Notes: generated by a model not told the origin, from the sequence alone. A stretch of DNA of 64,000 nucleotides from Actinoplanes sp. NBC_00393 (GCF_036053395.1 NZ_CP107942.1:62001-126000); one strand, 5' to 3'; shown: positions 8,629 through 17,952, numbered from the stretch's first letter. Translations and numbers: made by a program.

Positions 8629-11286
8629 TCATGACTTCTCGTTGCCCGGGTGGCGGGTGGCCCCCAAGAGTTGTTCAGCCAGATCGATGGTCTCCTCGCT
8701 GGGCTCGGCGTCGATGTCGTTCAGGGCTCGTGTGAGGGCGCGTAGCTGGGTGCGGATGCCGTCCGGGTCGTTCAGGGCGTGGCTGGTTCGCATTGCTTGG
8801 CGGTAGAGCTGTTCGTTCATGGAATCGAGAGCGATTGCCTGCTGGAGGACGGTCGCGGCTTGTTGCGGATGGTCGGGCAGAAGGTGCTCGGCAAGGTTGA
8901 GGTGTGCCTCGGTGACGGATCGGCGGGCCTGTTCGCGGTGCGGTGTGATCCATTCGTAGTCGCATCCGTCGGCCAGTGGCGCGACGGCGAGTGCGCAGGC
9001 CTGTTCGAGCAGTTCAGTGCGTTCTGACGGCGGAGCATGCTGCGCGCGCCGGACTAATTTGTTGAAGTGCCAGAGGTCGACGTAGACGGTGTCGGGATCA
9101 AGGCGGTAGCGGGCGGACGCGCCCTTCTTGATCACGTAGCCGTTGGGGTGGGCGCCGCCGGCGCGGGTGAAGACGTGGCGCAGGTTGCTGGCGTTGGTGT
9201 GGACCTGTTGGCGGGCTTGGTTCATCCGAGCGTCCGGGGCGAGGTGTTCGGCGAGGGTGTCGGTGTCGGCGCCGTCGGGGTGGCAGGCGAGGTAGACGGC
9301 GAGTTCGGCTGCCTTGCGGCGCAGGGGCCGTCCGGGCTGGACGACGTTTTCGATCTGTGGTGGGCCGAAGACTCTGAGCCGGACGCGTTGATCCATGGCG
9401 CTGCTGGCGTCTGTTGCCGACGGTTCCGCGGCTGGAACCCGTTCCGCCGATCGTGCTGATGTTGCCGGGAGTGAGCTGATGGGTTCGCCGGTGTGGGCCT
9501 CGCGGGTGGTGGCGAGGAGGTCTCGTGTCGTGGCGCGGTCGAGGACGGCGAGCCTGCCGATGTCCGGTACGTCGTCGGCGTCGGGCGCGGTCTGCCCGTC
9601 GTCGGCGACTGAGACGTTGTGGCCGTAGGGCCAGTGGCCGAGGACTATGACGGTGACGTCGAGGTCATGGGTCAGCGCGAAGGTGATCCGTGCTCGGCTG
9701 CTGGGTGCGGCCAACTCCGCTTGAGTGATCAAGGTCAGCGGTGGCAGGGCCTCTTCGGCGGGTGCGGCGTCACGCAGTTCGCCGATGTCGGTGAGCTGGT
9801 GATCGTCCATGATGCGGGCGCGGTGCAGCAGCCGGGTGTCGAGCAGGGTCAGTGCCTGGTCGACGGTGTGGGTGATGTGCAGCCGGGGCCAACCGGGAAG
9901 GGGTGCGTCGCCGATCAGATCCTGCAGGGTTTGCCGGTCGATGATGACTTCGGCGCGCTGATCGGGTTCGGCGGGAGTGCCGCTGGTCAGGGCGGTGACG
10001 ATCAGTCCTCGGGCGGCGGAGTCAGCTCCGGCGCCGACCAGGCCGACGCCGCCGTCGGGCAGTCGCTGCTTGCCGGTTTCGGCTGGGGGAGCGGGCGGCG
10101 GGGTGGTGTGGGTGTGGTGCTGGGCGGCGCGTACCGGGGCGGGTAGGTCCTGGAGATTTTCGTCGCTGCCGGGCCGGTCGCGGCGCCGGCGTTGCAACCA
10201 GACGAGGGCGGCGGTGGCGCTGATCGCGGACGCCAAGGTCCAGGGGATGACGCTGCCGCCGGGCAGGACGAGGTCCGCGCCTGCGGACGGTTTGTCATCC
10301 GTGTCTTCGGCGTGGTCAATGGCGTCGGAGCTCGGCGGCGGTGTTGCAGCGACGGACGCGGTCGGGGCCGGTGTCGGGCTGGTTCGTGGTGGCGTGGGGC
10401 GGGGCTTGACGTTGGGACGCTTCGGGGCGGTGGGCTTGGCGTCGGCCGGCGGTACGGCGTCGGCGGGCAGCCGTAGTTCCCAGCCGGGATAGATGAGGTC
10501 GCAGTCGGTAAGCGTCCCGGTGGTGAAGTGTCGGTGTTTGTTGAGCCAGCAGATCTCGCCCCACCTATCGGGGTCGCGTAACCAGACCTTGGCGACCTTG
10601 GACAGGGTGTCGCCCTTGCGCACGCGATGCTCGTAGCGAATCTGACCGGTGGAGACCGTGATCGTCGTGGTATCGGCGATGCTGTCCTGTCGGGCGACGA
10701 GCCCGGGCGGGATGGCTTCACGGACGGCTCGCTCGACGCTTGTACTCGGCCCGGCGTGGGCGGCTGCCGTGTCCGACGGGACAGGGCTCGCGATCGCTGC
10801 GGCAGCCGGGGTGCTGACGACAGCGACGGTGGCGGTGCCGGTGAGCCCGAAGATGAGGCGGTGGACCGACATTGGCAGACGCCACCGTGGTAGGCGGCGG
10901 TTGCGAACGACGCCGAGCAGGCTGCCGATGAGCAGCGTCGCCAGCAGGGCCCAGAACAGCCAGCCGGCCCAGATCAGCGCGATACGCAGTCCGGCAGCCG
11001 GCGCTGTGCGCGAATCGGTGGCGAACGGCTCGGAGGTCCACCACGATGACAGCTCGGTGATCGGATTGCCGGACACCTGCCAGAGCAACCAGGGCGGTAC
11101 GACAAGCAGCGCACCCGCGACGAGGAGCATCCGGATTGTTGCGACGAGTCGGCGTACTCGCTGGGGTCTTGGCGGATCGGGGGTTGGGGCGGGCCACACC
11201 GATGGCTGCCGGGAGTAGTACGCGATCCGCTGGCGGGCCGGTTGTGGCAGCTGTTCTTCGTCTATCGGCACGTGTCCCCCGAACAT
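8629..11286 (-). CDS. Membrane-bound LysM and BTAD (SARP-like) regulatory protein
   Basis: The 885 residues show several parts in order: hydrophobic segments near residues 48-70, 100-125 and 145-165; a LysM domain (YEHRVRKGDTLSKVAKVWL, about 215-272); a Pro/Thr-rich linker; another membrane segment followed by RRRRDR (about 350-372); an OmpR-like winged helix (RLRVFGPPQIE, about 640-740); and a bacterial transcriptional activator domain at the C-terminus. This LysM plus BTAD layout recurs in actinobacterial genomes near secretion, pilus or conjugation genes. It may link envelope state to transcription. It is divergent from the Hsp70-like gene, with about 120 bp between. GTG 11271, preceded by GGGGGA, is an alternative start. 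Confidence 0.85.
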   Translation of the reverse strand: MFGGHVPIDEEQLPQPARQRIAYYSRQPSVWPAPTPDPPRPQRVRRLVATIRMLLVAGALLVVPPWLLWQVSGNPITELSSWWTSEPFATDSRTAPAAGLRIALIWAGWLFWALLATLLIGSLLGVVRNRRLPRWRLPMSVHRLIFGLTGTATVAVVSTPAAAAIASPVPSDTAAAHAGPSTSVERAVREAIPPGLVARQDSIADTTTITVSTGQIRYEHRVRKGDTLSKVAKVWLRDPDRWGEICWLNKHRHFTTGTLTDCDLIYPGWELRLPADAVPPADAKPTAPKRPNVKPRPTPPRTSPTPAPTASVAATPPPSSDAIDHAEDTDDKPSAGADLVLPGGSVIPWTLASAISATAALVWLQRRRRDRPGSDENLQDLPAPVRAAQHHTHTTPPPAPPAETGKQRLPDGGVGLVGAGADSAARGLIVTALTSGTPAEPDQRAEVIIDRQTLQDLIGDAPLPGWPRLHITHTVDQALTLLDTRLLHRARIMDDHQLTDIGELRDAAPAEEALPPLTLITQAELAAPSSRARITFALTHDLDVTVIVLGHWPYGHNVSVADDGQTAPDADDVPDIGRLAVLDRATTRDLLATTREAHTGEPISSLPATSARSAERVPAAEPSATDASSAMDQRVRLRVFGPPQIENVVQPGRPLRRKAAELAVYLACHPDGADTDTLAEHLAPDARMNQARQQVHTNASNLRHVFTRAGGAHPNGYVIKKGASARYRLDPDTVYVDLWHFNKLVRRAQHAPPSERTELLEQACALAVAPLADGCDYEWITPHREQARRSVTEAHLNLAEHLLPDHPQQAATVLQQAIALDSMNEQLYRQAMRTSHALNDPDGIRTQLRALTRALNDIDAEPSEETIDLAEQLLGATRHPGNEKS

Positions 11287-11406
11287 CGACGCGAATCACC
11301 CTGACTATCGTGTGAAGATTCATCCTCGCCACCCCAATTGTGATGACCTTTCACAGTCCGAAGATCCCGCCGCCGCACACGGGCGAGGGCCACGGCGCAC
11401 GGCGCG

Positions 11407-13305
11407 ATGGCGAGACACTGCGGCATGGCCACGGCAGACCTGCACCTCAGCGTCCACCTCGGACATCGATGGACCACAGCCGCCGTAACCATCGGCGGCC
11501 GGACCTGGACGGTCACCTTCGAGGGCCAGACCCGTATCCCCAGCGCCGTCGCCATCGACGCGCAGACCGGTGCGACACTCGTCGGGTCCGCCACGGCCGA
11601 TCCCGCGCAGGCGTACCTGTCCGACCCGATGGCGGCACTGCGAACCTCCGGCGAGGCAGACACACAGCCGATGGCCGCCGTCTCGGCGTTGCTTGCGTAT
11701 GCCGCCAACGCTGCCTCGACGCAGGCGAATGCGCCGGTGGCTGCCCTGACCGTCACGACACCGCAACCGTGGGGGCCGAAGTCCCGGCAGCGTCTCACTC
11801 AAGCCGCGACCACCGCCGGGCTGCCGGAACCAGCGATCGTCACCGCGGCCGCAGCAGCGGCGGCGACCGCTTCAGTCCAGCGAGTGGAGGGTCAACGCGG
11901 CCCGTACGTGTTGGTCTGCCTGGTTGAGGACGATTGTCCCCGCCTGGCCTTGCTGGACGTCGCGAATCAGTACGCGCAACTCGCGGCAGCTTCCGCGCAG
12001 GATCCCGATGCGCCCGGCATTCATCGCGCTCTCGCTGTATCTGTCCAGCGGCGTAGCGGCGGGGACGACATATCTACCGAGCTGGATTGGCGGATTGCGG
12101 GTGAGATCGACCGTGCCCGCATGGCGCTGGCCGGCGCGGACCGCACCGCGGTGCTGCTGCCTGAGCAGCCCAGCCCGGTCGTGATGGACGCAGCCGACCT
12201 GCAGGCGGCGGCACAGCCCCACCTCAAACAGCTCGGTCCGGCGGTGACTCAAATCCTGGCCGACGCGGACATCGACCTCGCGGATGTCACCGCTGCGGTC
12301 CTGGTCGCCTACGACGGCACCGTCCCGGACGTTCAAGCGGCGCTCACTGACGCCGGTCTGCCCGCGCCGAGCGCTGTCACCCAGCCGGAGCAACTCGCCG
12401 TCGGCGCCGCGCGCCTCACTGCCGGCACTCGTGCGGATTCAGGGCTGACGGCTGCCACCACGCGTCTGCCTCGAGCCCGGCTGACACTGCGCAGCCTCAC
12501 CGGGGTCGCCGCGTTCGCCGCCACCGCAGTCGCTCTACTGCTCCAGACGATCACCACCGCCGACATCGGCTCCTCCTGGGGAGGCGACACCCGATGGGTA
12601 CGCCTGCCCGTCGAGAACATCGCCCTTGCGGCGGTCCTGGCCGCGACTGCCGCCGCGGCTGCTGCACAGCTGGCCCCGACCACATGGCTCTCCCCGCGAG
12701 GCATGGCCGACACCGTCTCCACCGGCTGGCTGCTGCGCCGCTCGTACTTCGCCGCCGCAGCCGCCAGTCTTGCCCTCGCCGGTCTGTTCGGCTTGGGCAC
12801 CGGTGTCGGCGTCGGCTTGTCCGACCCTCGTTACCTGCGCTGGGCAGTCACCGCAGCCGCCCCGATTGCAGTCTGTGCAGCCATCATCGCCCTGGCGTCG
12901 CCGCATATCCCGAGCATCCGGCTCACCGCCTGGCTGCGCGGCATGCACCCACCGATCTGGCCCATCGTCACCGCCGCAACCGGCGTCTACCTCGTCCAGG
13001 CGGCGTACACCCTGACCTTCCCCGTCAACTTCACCGGCAACTACGTCGTCGTCGCCGCGGCTGGCGCCGCCATCCTCGGCGTGGCCACGGCCGCCACAGT
13101 CACCCGCCACCTCGGCATCCGCATCGCCATCGGCCTGATCCTCGTTCCCGGCTACGCCCTGATCGTCACCGTGCCGACCATGGGTTACCTGACGATCGCG
13201 TACATCGCCGCGCTTCTCTGGTGGTACTCCACGGCGACAGCCGACACGGTGCGCGCCGCCACACCCCACGATCACCCGGTCACCCGCTGGCTCCCAAAGA
13301 GCTGA
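11407..13305 (+). CDS. Hsp70/actin-fold-like protein with polytopic membrane C-terminus
   Basis: The first 330 residues or so look like a degenerate Hsp70/actin-fold domain (LHLSVHLGHRWTTAAVTIGG at the phosphate-1 position; IPSAVAID; LTVTTPQPWG; later DLADVTAAVLVAYDG). About eight hydrophobic segments follow from residue 365 to 625. The phosphate loops are poorly conserved, so ATPase activity is uncertain. It faces the LysM/BTAD gene divergently and probably works with it at the membrane. ATG 11425 (MATADLHLSV) is a credible alternative start. No named family recognised. Confidence 0.65.
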   Translation: MARHCGMATADLHLSVHLGHRWTTAAVTIGGRTWTVTFEGQTRIPSAVAIDAQTGATLVGSATADPAQAYLSDPMAALRTSGEADTQPMAAVSALLAYAANAASTQANAPVAALTVTTPQPWGPKSRQRLTQAATTAGLPEPAIVTAAAAAAATASVQRVEGQRGPYVLVCLVEDDCPRLALLDVANQYAQLAAASAQDPDAPGIHRALAVSVQRRSGGDDISTELDWRIAGEIDRARMALAGADRTAVLLPEQPSPVVMDAADLQAAAQPHLKQLGPAVTQILADADIDLADVTAAVLVAYDGTVPDVQAALTDAGLPAPSAVTQPEQLAVGAARLTAGTRADSGLTAATTRLPRARLTLRSLTGVAAFAATAVALLLQTITTADIGSSWGGDTRWVRLPVENIALAAVLAATAAAAAAQLAPTTWLSPRGMADTVSTGWLLRRSYFAAAAASLALAGLFGLGTGVGVGLSDPRYLRWAVTAAAPIAVCAAIIALASPHIPSIRLTAWLRGMHPPIWPIVTAATGVYLVQAAYTLTFPVNFTGNYVVVAAAGAAILGVATAATVTRHLGIRIAIGLILVPGYALIVTVPTMGYLTIAYIAALLWWYSTATADTVRAATPHDHPVTRWLPKS

Positions 13306-13731
13306 CCGTCTGGCGCCCCCGGTTCCAGTACCGTTCCGTCAATTGCGGCCCCTTCACCACGGCGGCGGCTCCGCGGACAACGCCCTGGACGCGGACGGCG
13401 GCCATTCGCCAGCGAGACCGAGGGGACGTGATCACAGAGTCGTCGAACGACCAGCAGTCGTCTCGGGATAACCCGCGCACGGCATCGTAAGCGAAGGCCC
13501 ATCGAGGTAGCCATCCTCGGTGGGCCTTCTTGCTGTCTCGGCCAGGCGCCCCAATCCGGCCGAAGTGCACTGCCTTCGACCGGTGCGACGTTTACCTATC
13601 AATTGCAGTCACCACGCTCATTTTGCACGCGTGGCAGCGATGACTTCTGTCCTTTGGCTCGCCGGGCTTGGTATTAGATCGGCGTCAAGCGAAGTCCTCG
13701 AATTCGCAGAACAAAGAGTAGGGGGAAAGGT
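13306..13731. other. Intergenic region with terminator and AT-richer promoter area
   Basis: After the Hsp70-like gene about 190 bp hold no convincing ORF, then the hairpin at 13495. The stretch 13590-13731 is clearly lower in GC than its surroundings and probably contains the promoter for the small gene and recombinase that follow. Confidence 0.4.
13495..13535 (+). terminator. Terminator-type hairpin
   Basis: AAGGCCCA, one unpaired T, then CGAGG pairs with CCTCG, then GTGGGCCTT, around a short loop, followed by CTTGCTGT. It is a strong stem with a weak T tract, placed after the Hsp70-like gene. Confidence 0.6.
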
Positions 13732-14004
13732 GTGTTCGCAGCTGCGATTAATTCCGTAGGTGGGAATTGGAACAAATGGGGGGTATGTATGAATAACATA
13801 GAACCTGATTCGCGCGTTATGCCTGTTCAGGGATATGATCGTCATGATGAATCGGGCGATGTGCCACCAGTCCCGCACGTCATCACCCCGCCGGATCCGC
13901 CCGTATTCGGGCCGCTGGCCGCGCGCGCCTTCCTGCGTCTAATCATGGAGGTGCGCCGAAAACGGTCCGAAGAAGAAATCAAAGCACCCTCGGAGGAAGT
14001 ATGA
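13732..14004 (+). CDS. Small hypothetical protein coupled to serine recombinase
   Basis: The 90 residues start at GTG 13732, which has a good ribosome site (AGGGGGAAAG). ATG 13789, giving 71 residues, is the alternative. The body is rich in proline and charged residues (PPVPHVITPPDPPVFGPL) and ends in a basic/acidic helix (EVRRKRSEEEIKAP). The stop overlaps the ATG of the recombinase (ATGA), so the two are translationally coupled. It may be a recombination-directionality or accessory factor by position only; no family recognised. Confidence 0.6.
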   Translation: MFAAAINSVGGNWNKWGVCMNNIEPDSRVMPVQGYDRHDESGDVPPVPHVITPPDPPVFGPLAARAFLRLIMEVRRKRSEEEIKAPSEEV

Positions 14005-15749
14005 CAGTAGACAACGAAAGAATTGGCCGCAACTTGTCAGCGGCAAGCTTCGCGGCCCCGCAAATCCGGTTCGCCTTCTACGGCCGTGTCTCGACCGAGG
14101 ACCACCAGGACCCGGAGTCATCACGCCACTGGCAGTTGTCACTCGCGCGGACACTCATCACGCCGCGCGGCGGCCTGGTCGTCGCGCAGTTCTTCGACAT
14201 CGGGCAGAGCCGCTCCCTGCCATGGCAGCGAAGGCCGGAGGCCAGTCGACTGCTGGCCACGTTGCAGGACAAGCGCCGTGGCTTCACCGCGGTGGTTATA
14301 GGTGAGCCGCACCGTGCCTTCTATGGCAACCAGTTCGGTCTGACCATGCCCCTGTTCCACCACTACGGCGTCCAGCTGTGGGTGCCCGAGGTGGGCGGAC
14401 CGATCGACCCGGACAACGAGGCACACGACCTGGTCATGTCCGTGTTCGGCGGCATGAGCAAAGGCGAACGCAACCGCATCAGGGTCCGGGTCCGCACAGC
14501 GATGGCCTCCCAGACCCTGCTGGAAGGCCGCTACCTGGGCGGGCGCCCGCCGTACGGCTACGCCCTCGCCGACTTGGGACCGCACCCGAATCCGGCGAAG
14601 GCCGCCGAAGGCAAACGCCTGCACGGACTCATCCCGGACCCTCGGGCCGCAGCTGTCGTGCAGACCATCTTCGCGAGGTACCTGGCCGGATACGGCATGT
14701 TCGCCATTGCCGAGGAGCTCACCCGCAGCGGCATCCCCTGCCCGTCAGCGTATGACCGTGACCGCAACCCGCACCGCGACGGACGGGCCTGGTCCAAAAG
14801 CGCGATCCGGGTCATCTTGAACAACCCGCGGTACACCGGTCACCAGGTCTGGAACAAGCAGCGCACCGACGACGTGCTGCTCGACGTCAACGACGTCGCG
14901 CTCGGCCACACCGCGGTCATGCGATGGAACGGCCGCGAGCGGTGGGTCACCTCCAAAGAGCCGGTCCACGAGGCCCTGATCGAGCCGGCGACCTTTGACC
15001 GGGTCCAGCAGATGCTGGCGACACGGGGCAGGACCGGTACGGCACCGAAACGGGCGCACCGCTCACGTCACCCGTACGTATTCAAGAGCCTGATCCACTG
15101 CGGGGTCTGCGACCGCAAGATGCAGGGCCAGCACTCACACGGCACTGCCTACTACCGCTGCCGTTTCCCGCAGGAGTATGCGCTGGTCAACAAGGTCGAG
15201 CATCCGCGCAACGTGATCCTGCGCGAAGACAGGCTGATCAAACCGCTGGACACCTGGCTGGCGCAGGAGTTCAGCCCGCTGCAACGCCGGCACACCGTCG
15301 CCAAGCTCGTCGAGCAAGCCACGGCCAGCATGCCGGGCGCCTCGCCACTCGCTGCGCCGGCCGGGCCGTCCGTGGCCGACTGTGATGCGAAGCTCGCTCG
15401 TTACCGGGCTGCGCTGGAGGCGGGAGCGGACCCGGCAGTGGTGACTGGATGGATCGCCGAAACCCAGGAGGAGCGCCAGCGTGCCCTGATCCGCCAGCAG
15501 GTTGAGGCCGCGCAACCATCCGGCGCCGAGGAAAGCAGCCAGCTGACCGCCGACGACGTCCTGGCGATCGTCGAGGAACTCGGCGACATGGTCACCGTGC
15601 TCGCAGAAGCGGACCCCGACCATAAACAGCAGGTATACCGCAACCTGGGGCTACGACTGACTTACCTACAGGAACGCCAAACGGTGCGGGCAGATGTAGA
15701 TCTTGCCGCGCACCGTTGGGATTCAGGTTGTGTCCGAGGGGGGACTTGA
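14001..15749 (+). CDS. Large serine recombinase (site-specific integrase)
   Basis: The protein has 582 residues. The N-terminal resolvase domain has FAFYGRVSTEDHQDPESS with the nucleophile at about Ser31. The Recombinase domain follows (GGRPPYGYAL; WSKSAIRVILNNPRYTGHQVW, about 270-290), then a zinc ribbon (CGVCDRKMQGQHSHGTAYYRC, with a Cys pair and a late Cys) and a C-terminal coiled region. Such integrases insert phages and actinobacterial integrative elements. Its last codons read into the tRNA 3' end at 15731, so the C-terminus is partly set by the attachment site. It is complete and probably active. Confidence 0.92.
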   Translation: MTVDNERIGRNLSAASFAAPQIRFAFYGRVSTEDHQDPESSRHWQLSLARTLITPRGGLVVAQFFDIGQSRSLPWQRRPEASRLLATLQDKRRGFTAVVIGEPHRAFYGNQFGLTMPLFHHYGVQLWVPEVGGPIDPDNEAHDLVMSVFGGMSKGERNRIRVRVRTAMASQTLLEGRYLGGRPPYGYALADLGPHPNPAKAAEGKRLHGLIPDPRAAAVVQTIFARYLAGYGMFAIAEELTRSGIPCPSAYDRDRNPHRDGRAWSKSAIRVILNNPRYTGHQVWNKQRTDDVLLDVNDVALGHTAVMRWNGRERWVTSKEPVHEALIEPATFDRVQQMLATRGRTGTAPKRAHRSRHPYVFKSLIHCGVCDRKMQGQHSHGTAYYRCRFPQEYALVNKVEHPRNVILREDRLIKPLDTWLAQEFSPLQRRHTVAKLVEQATASMPGASPLAAPAGPSVADCDAKLARYRAALEAGADPAVVTGWIAETQEERQRALIRQQVEAAQPSGAEESSQLTADDVLAIVEELGDMVTVLAEADPDHKQQVYRNLGLRLTYLQERQTVRADVDLAAHRWDSGCVRGGT

Positions 15750-15757
15750 ACCCCCAC
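15731..15757 (-). other. 3' end of a tRNA (T arm and acceptor strand), probable att site
   Basis: Read on the minus strand, GGGGG, TTCAAGT, CCCCC, CTCGGAC and A form the T stem, T loop, acceptor 3' strand and discriminator base of a tRNA, with GT before. The GTGGGGGTTCAAG form is typical of actinobacterial tRNA-Leu with a long variable arm. No 5' half or anticodon arm is present next to it, so this is not a tRNA gene but the short tRNA identity segment left at one end of an integrated element. Confidence 0.7.
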
Positions 15758-15863
15758 GCGTAGCATCTGTGCGACTTTTGACGGACCAGTGGTCAAGCGC
15801 ACTTGAACACGTCAGCGGGACGGATTGTTCTGCCACCTCCAGCAGGTTGGGGATGTGGGCGTC

Positions 15864-16328
15864 ATGGCTGCCGTAGTCCCGGCGTTGATCCCGGCCGTGC
15901 CGCCGCAAGACCCTCGAATGTCCTCGCTGTCGCCGATGAGACGGGCGTCGTTGCCACTGTCGCGTATGCCGGTCGTCCGCGACGCCGGTGTGGTCTACGG
16001 GCTGGCCACACTCGACGCCCGTGGCCGGGTGGCGGACCGGCACGTGGTGTTGGTTCTCGGGTGGGTTCCCGGATTGCGGCTGACTGCGGCGGTGAGGCAG
16101 GGTTCGATCGTGGTAATGCCGGACCCGGTCGGCCGGATGACGGTGGCCGCGCCCGGGCACCTGCGGCTGCCTGCTTCGGTCAGAGCGTGGTGCGGACTGT
16201 CCGCCGGCGACCGGGTTCTGCTCGTGGCCCTGGCCGATCAGCAGCGGCTGGTCGTCCATCCGCCGGCCGTCGTCGATACGGTCGTCGCCGCCCTGCATGC
16301 TGCGGTGCTGGGTGGTGATGCTGCGTGA
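15864..16328 (+). CDS. SpoVT/AbrB-like DNA-binding protein paired with recombinase
   Basis: The 154 residues end in a swapped-hairpin AbrB-type region: GRMTVAAPGHLRLPASVRAW, then AGDRVLLVALAD, then RLVVHPP. A first AbrB-like repeat may lie at VVYGLATLDARGRV. In actinobacteria such proteins often precede a tyrosine recombinase of the type found next, and the stop here overlaps its GTG start (GTGA). It is probably an autoregulator or accessory factor of the recombinase. An upstream TTG at 15825 is possible but has no ribosome site. Confidence 0.65.
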   Translation: MAAVVPALIPAVPPQDPRMSSLSPMRRASLPLSRMPVVRDAGVVYGLATLDARGRVADRHVVLVLGWVPGLRLTAAVRQGSIVVMPDPVGRMTVAAPGHLRLPASVRAWCGLSAGDRVLLVALADQQRLVVHPPAVVDTVVAALHAAVLGGDAA

Positions 16329-17377
16329 GCGCCGGCACGGTGAGTGTGACGGAGTTGGAGGCTGCCCGGTTGTTGCTGGCCAGGATGGGGATCTCGCCGG
16401 CCGACCTGCTCGAGCAGCCGACCGGTAAGGCGGTGCCGACGTTCGCCGAGTATGTGCCGGTCGTGGCGGCGGCGGTTGGTGACGGCACGCGGCGGGTGTA
16501 CGGCTCGTACTGGACCAAGCTGGTCGTGCAGTGGGGTGAGCGGCGGCTGGATGAGCCGACGCCGTCGGAGATCGAGGCTTTGGCCGGGCGGATTCGGGCG
16601 ACGGCGGTGCTGCGGCGCAACGCCCGTGGCGGTAGGGGTGCGGCGGAGCATCTGATCGCCGCGTTGCGCTGTCTGTACCGGCGGGCCGCCGCCGACGGGC
16701 TGATCCCGGAGACCTGTAATCCGGCGCTGAGGGTGGCGAAGCCGGGTCGGCAGCCAAGTACGCGCCGGGCGGTGGCCGACGTGCGGCTTGCGGAGATCAA
16801 CGAGGTCGCCGCGTCGACCGGCGATGATCCGGTGCTGGACAGTCTGCTGCTGCGGTTGCACACCGAGACTGCGTGCCGCCGCGGGGGAGCCCTGGCGTTG
16901 CGACCGATCGATTTGGACGCAGAGCAGTGCCTCATCCTATTGAGGGAGAAGGGCGGCACGGTCCGCTGGCAGCCGGTATCCCCGACCCTGATGCGGCACC
17001 TGCGGCGGCACGCCGAGGACCGCGACGCGCAGGAGGATGGGCAGTTGCTGCGGTATCGCAGTGGCCGTGCGATCACCCGCCGCCGGTATGACTATCTGTG
17101 GGCGCGGATCGGCCGGCAGCTGCCGTGGGTGGCGGTGCAGCAGATCAGCATGCATTGGCTGCGGCACACCACGCTGACCTGGGTCGAGCGGGCGTACGGC
17201 TACGGCGTCGCCGCAGCGTACGCCGGGCACAGCGGCTCGCGATCCGAGGCGGGCACCACGGCGCAATATGTGAAGGCCGGCTTGCCCGAGGTGGCGACCG
17301 CGCTGCAAGGACTTACCGGCGAGCCTCACCCGCTCGCCGCCGCCGACGGAGGAGGTGAGATGTCGCCAGTCCAGTAG
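16325..17377 (+). CDS. Tyrosine recombinase/integrase
   Basis: The 350-residue phage-integrase-type protein has an SAM-like core-binding domain (about 38-125) and a catalytic domain with the expected residues: Arg185/186 (TACRRGGAL), HWLRH at 277-281, GHS at 301-303 and Tyr315 (TAQYVKA). It overlaps the AbrB-like gene by 4 bp. Length and site suggest a XerC/D-like or small-element integrase. It lies just outside the tRNA-type att end, so it may belong to a second, neighbouring element. Confidence 0.9.
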   Translation: MSAGTVSVTELEAARLLLARMGISPADLLEQPTGKAVPTFAEYVPVVAAAVGDGTRRVYGSYWTKLVVQWGERRLDEPTPSEIEALAGRIRATAVLRRNARGGRGAAEHLIAALRCLYRRAAADGLIPETCNPALRVAKPGRQPSTRRAVADVRLAEINEVAASTGDDPVLDSLLLRLHTETACRRGGALALRPIDLDAEQCLILLREKGGTVRWQPVSPTLMRHLRRHAEDRDAQEDGQLLRYRSGRAITRRRYDYLWARIGRQLPWVAVQQISMHWLRHTTLTWVERAYGYGVAAAYAGHSGSRSEAGTTAQYVKAGLPEVATALQGLTGEPHPLAAADGGGEMSPVQ

Positions 17378-17572
17378 TCGGACGACCAAACGATGTGCAC
17401 ACGGGATCAGTAGTACCTGCGCCTCGGGGGCGCCGGGTCACGGAGAGTTGGTGCCGGATTCCGGCGGACGCGCGATGACAGCGGAAGCGGATGTCGCCCT
17501 AGCTTCGTATCATCGGCCGTTCGGTTAGCAACACTTGCGGGCGACCATCGTTTGTAGTCCATGCTCGATTGC

Positions 17573-17851
17573 ATGGCAGGCGATGACTTTTCCGAGGTGG
17601 AACGCCTCATCCGGCAGCATCAGGGCGAGGCGTTCCAAACACGAAGCGGTCTACCGATGACCTACAAGGTCGACGGATCTCGAATCAAGGTCAGCCGCGC
17701 CAAGCCCTGGTTACTCATGGAGGGTGCGAGGCAGATCTGGGCGATGGGGTCCGACGCTACCCTGACTGATGTTGACCAGCGGATAACTGGGCGGGCCTAC
17801 CTCTTCGCGATCCTCCGTGACCCACGGATTCAGCCTTCCGCGTCGACATGA
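17573..17851 (+). CDS. Small hypothetical protein
   Basis: The 92 residues (ATG 17573; ATG 17561 also possible) start MAGDDFSEVERLIRQHQGEA and contain FQTRSGLPMTYKVDGSRIKV and RPYLF-like hydrophobic strands. No family recognised. It is followed immediately by another small gene in the same direction in a stretch with lower GC. Confidence 0.5.
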   Translation: MAGDDFSEVERLIRQHQGEAFQTRSGLPMTYKVDGSRIKVSRAKPWLLMEGARQIWAMGSDATLTDVDQRITGRAYLFAILRDPRIQPSAST

Positions 17852-17952
17852 CCGCCATGCGGCTCAATCCGACCGCTTCGCGGCAGAAGCGGATGTTTGC
17901 TGGCGCCGCCTGGATTGCGCTGTCTCGTGCTCGATACTGCGATCATGGATGG

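Noticed and set aside
12594..13490. Plus-strand open frame of 298 codons overlapping the Hsp70-like gene
   Set aside because: Arg/His/Pro-rich shadow frame without start signal; the membrane helices are in the other frame.
15731..15830. Possible complete tRNA gene on the minus strand
   Set aside because: Only the T arm and acceptor 3' strand are present. No anticodon arm, D arm or matching acceptor 5' strand (GTCCGAG) is found within 100 bp, so it is an att fragment.
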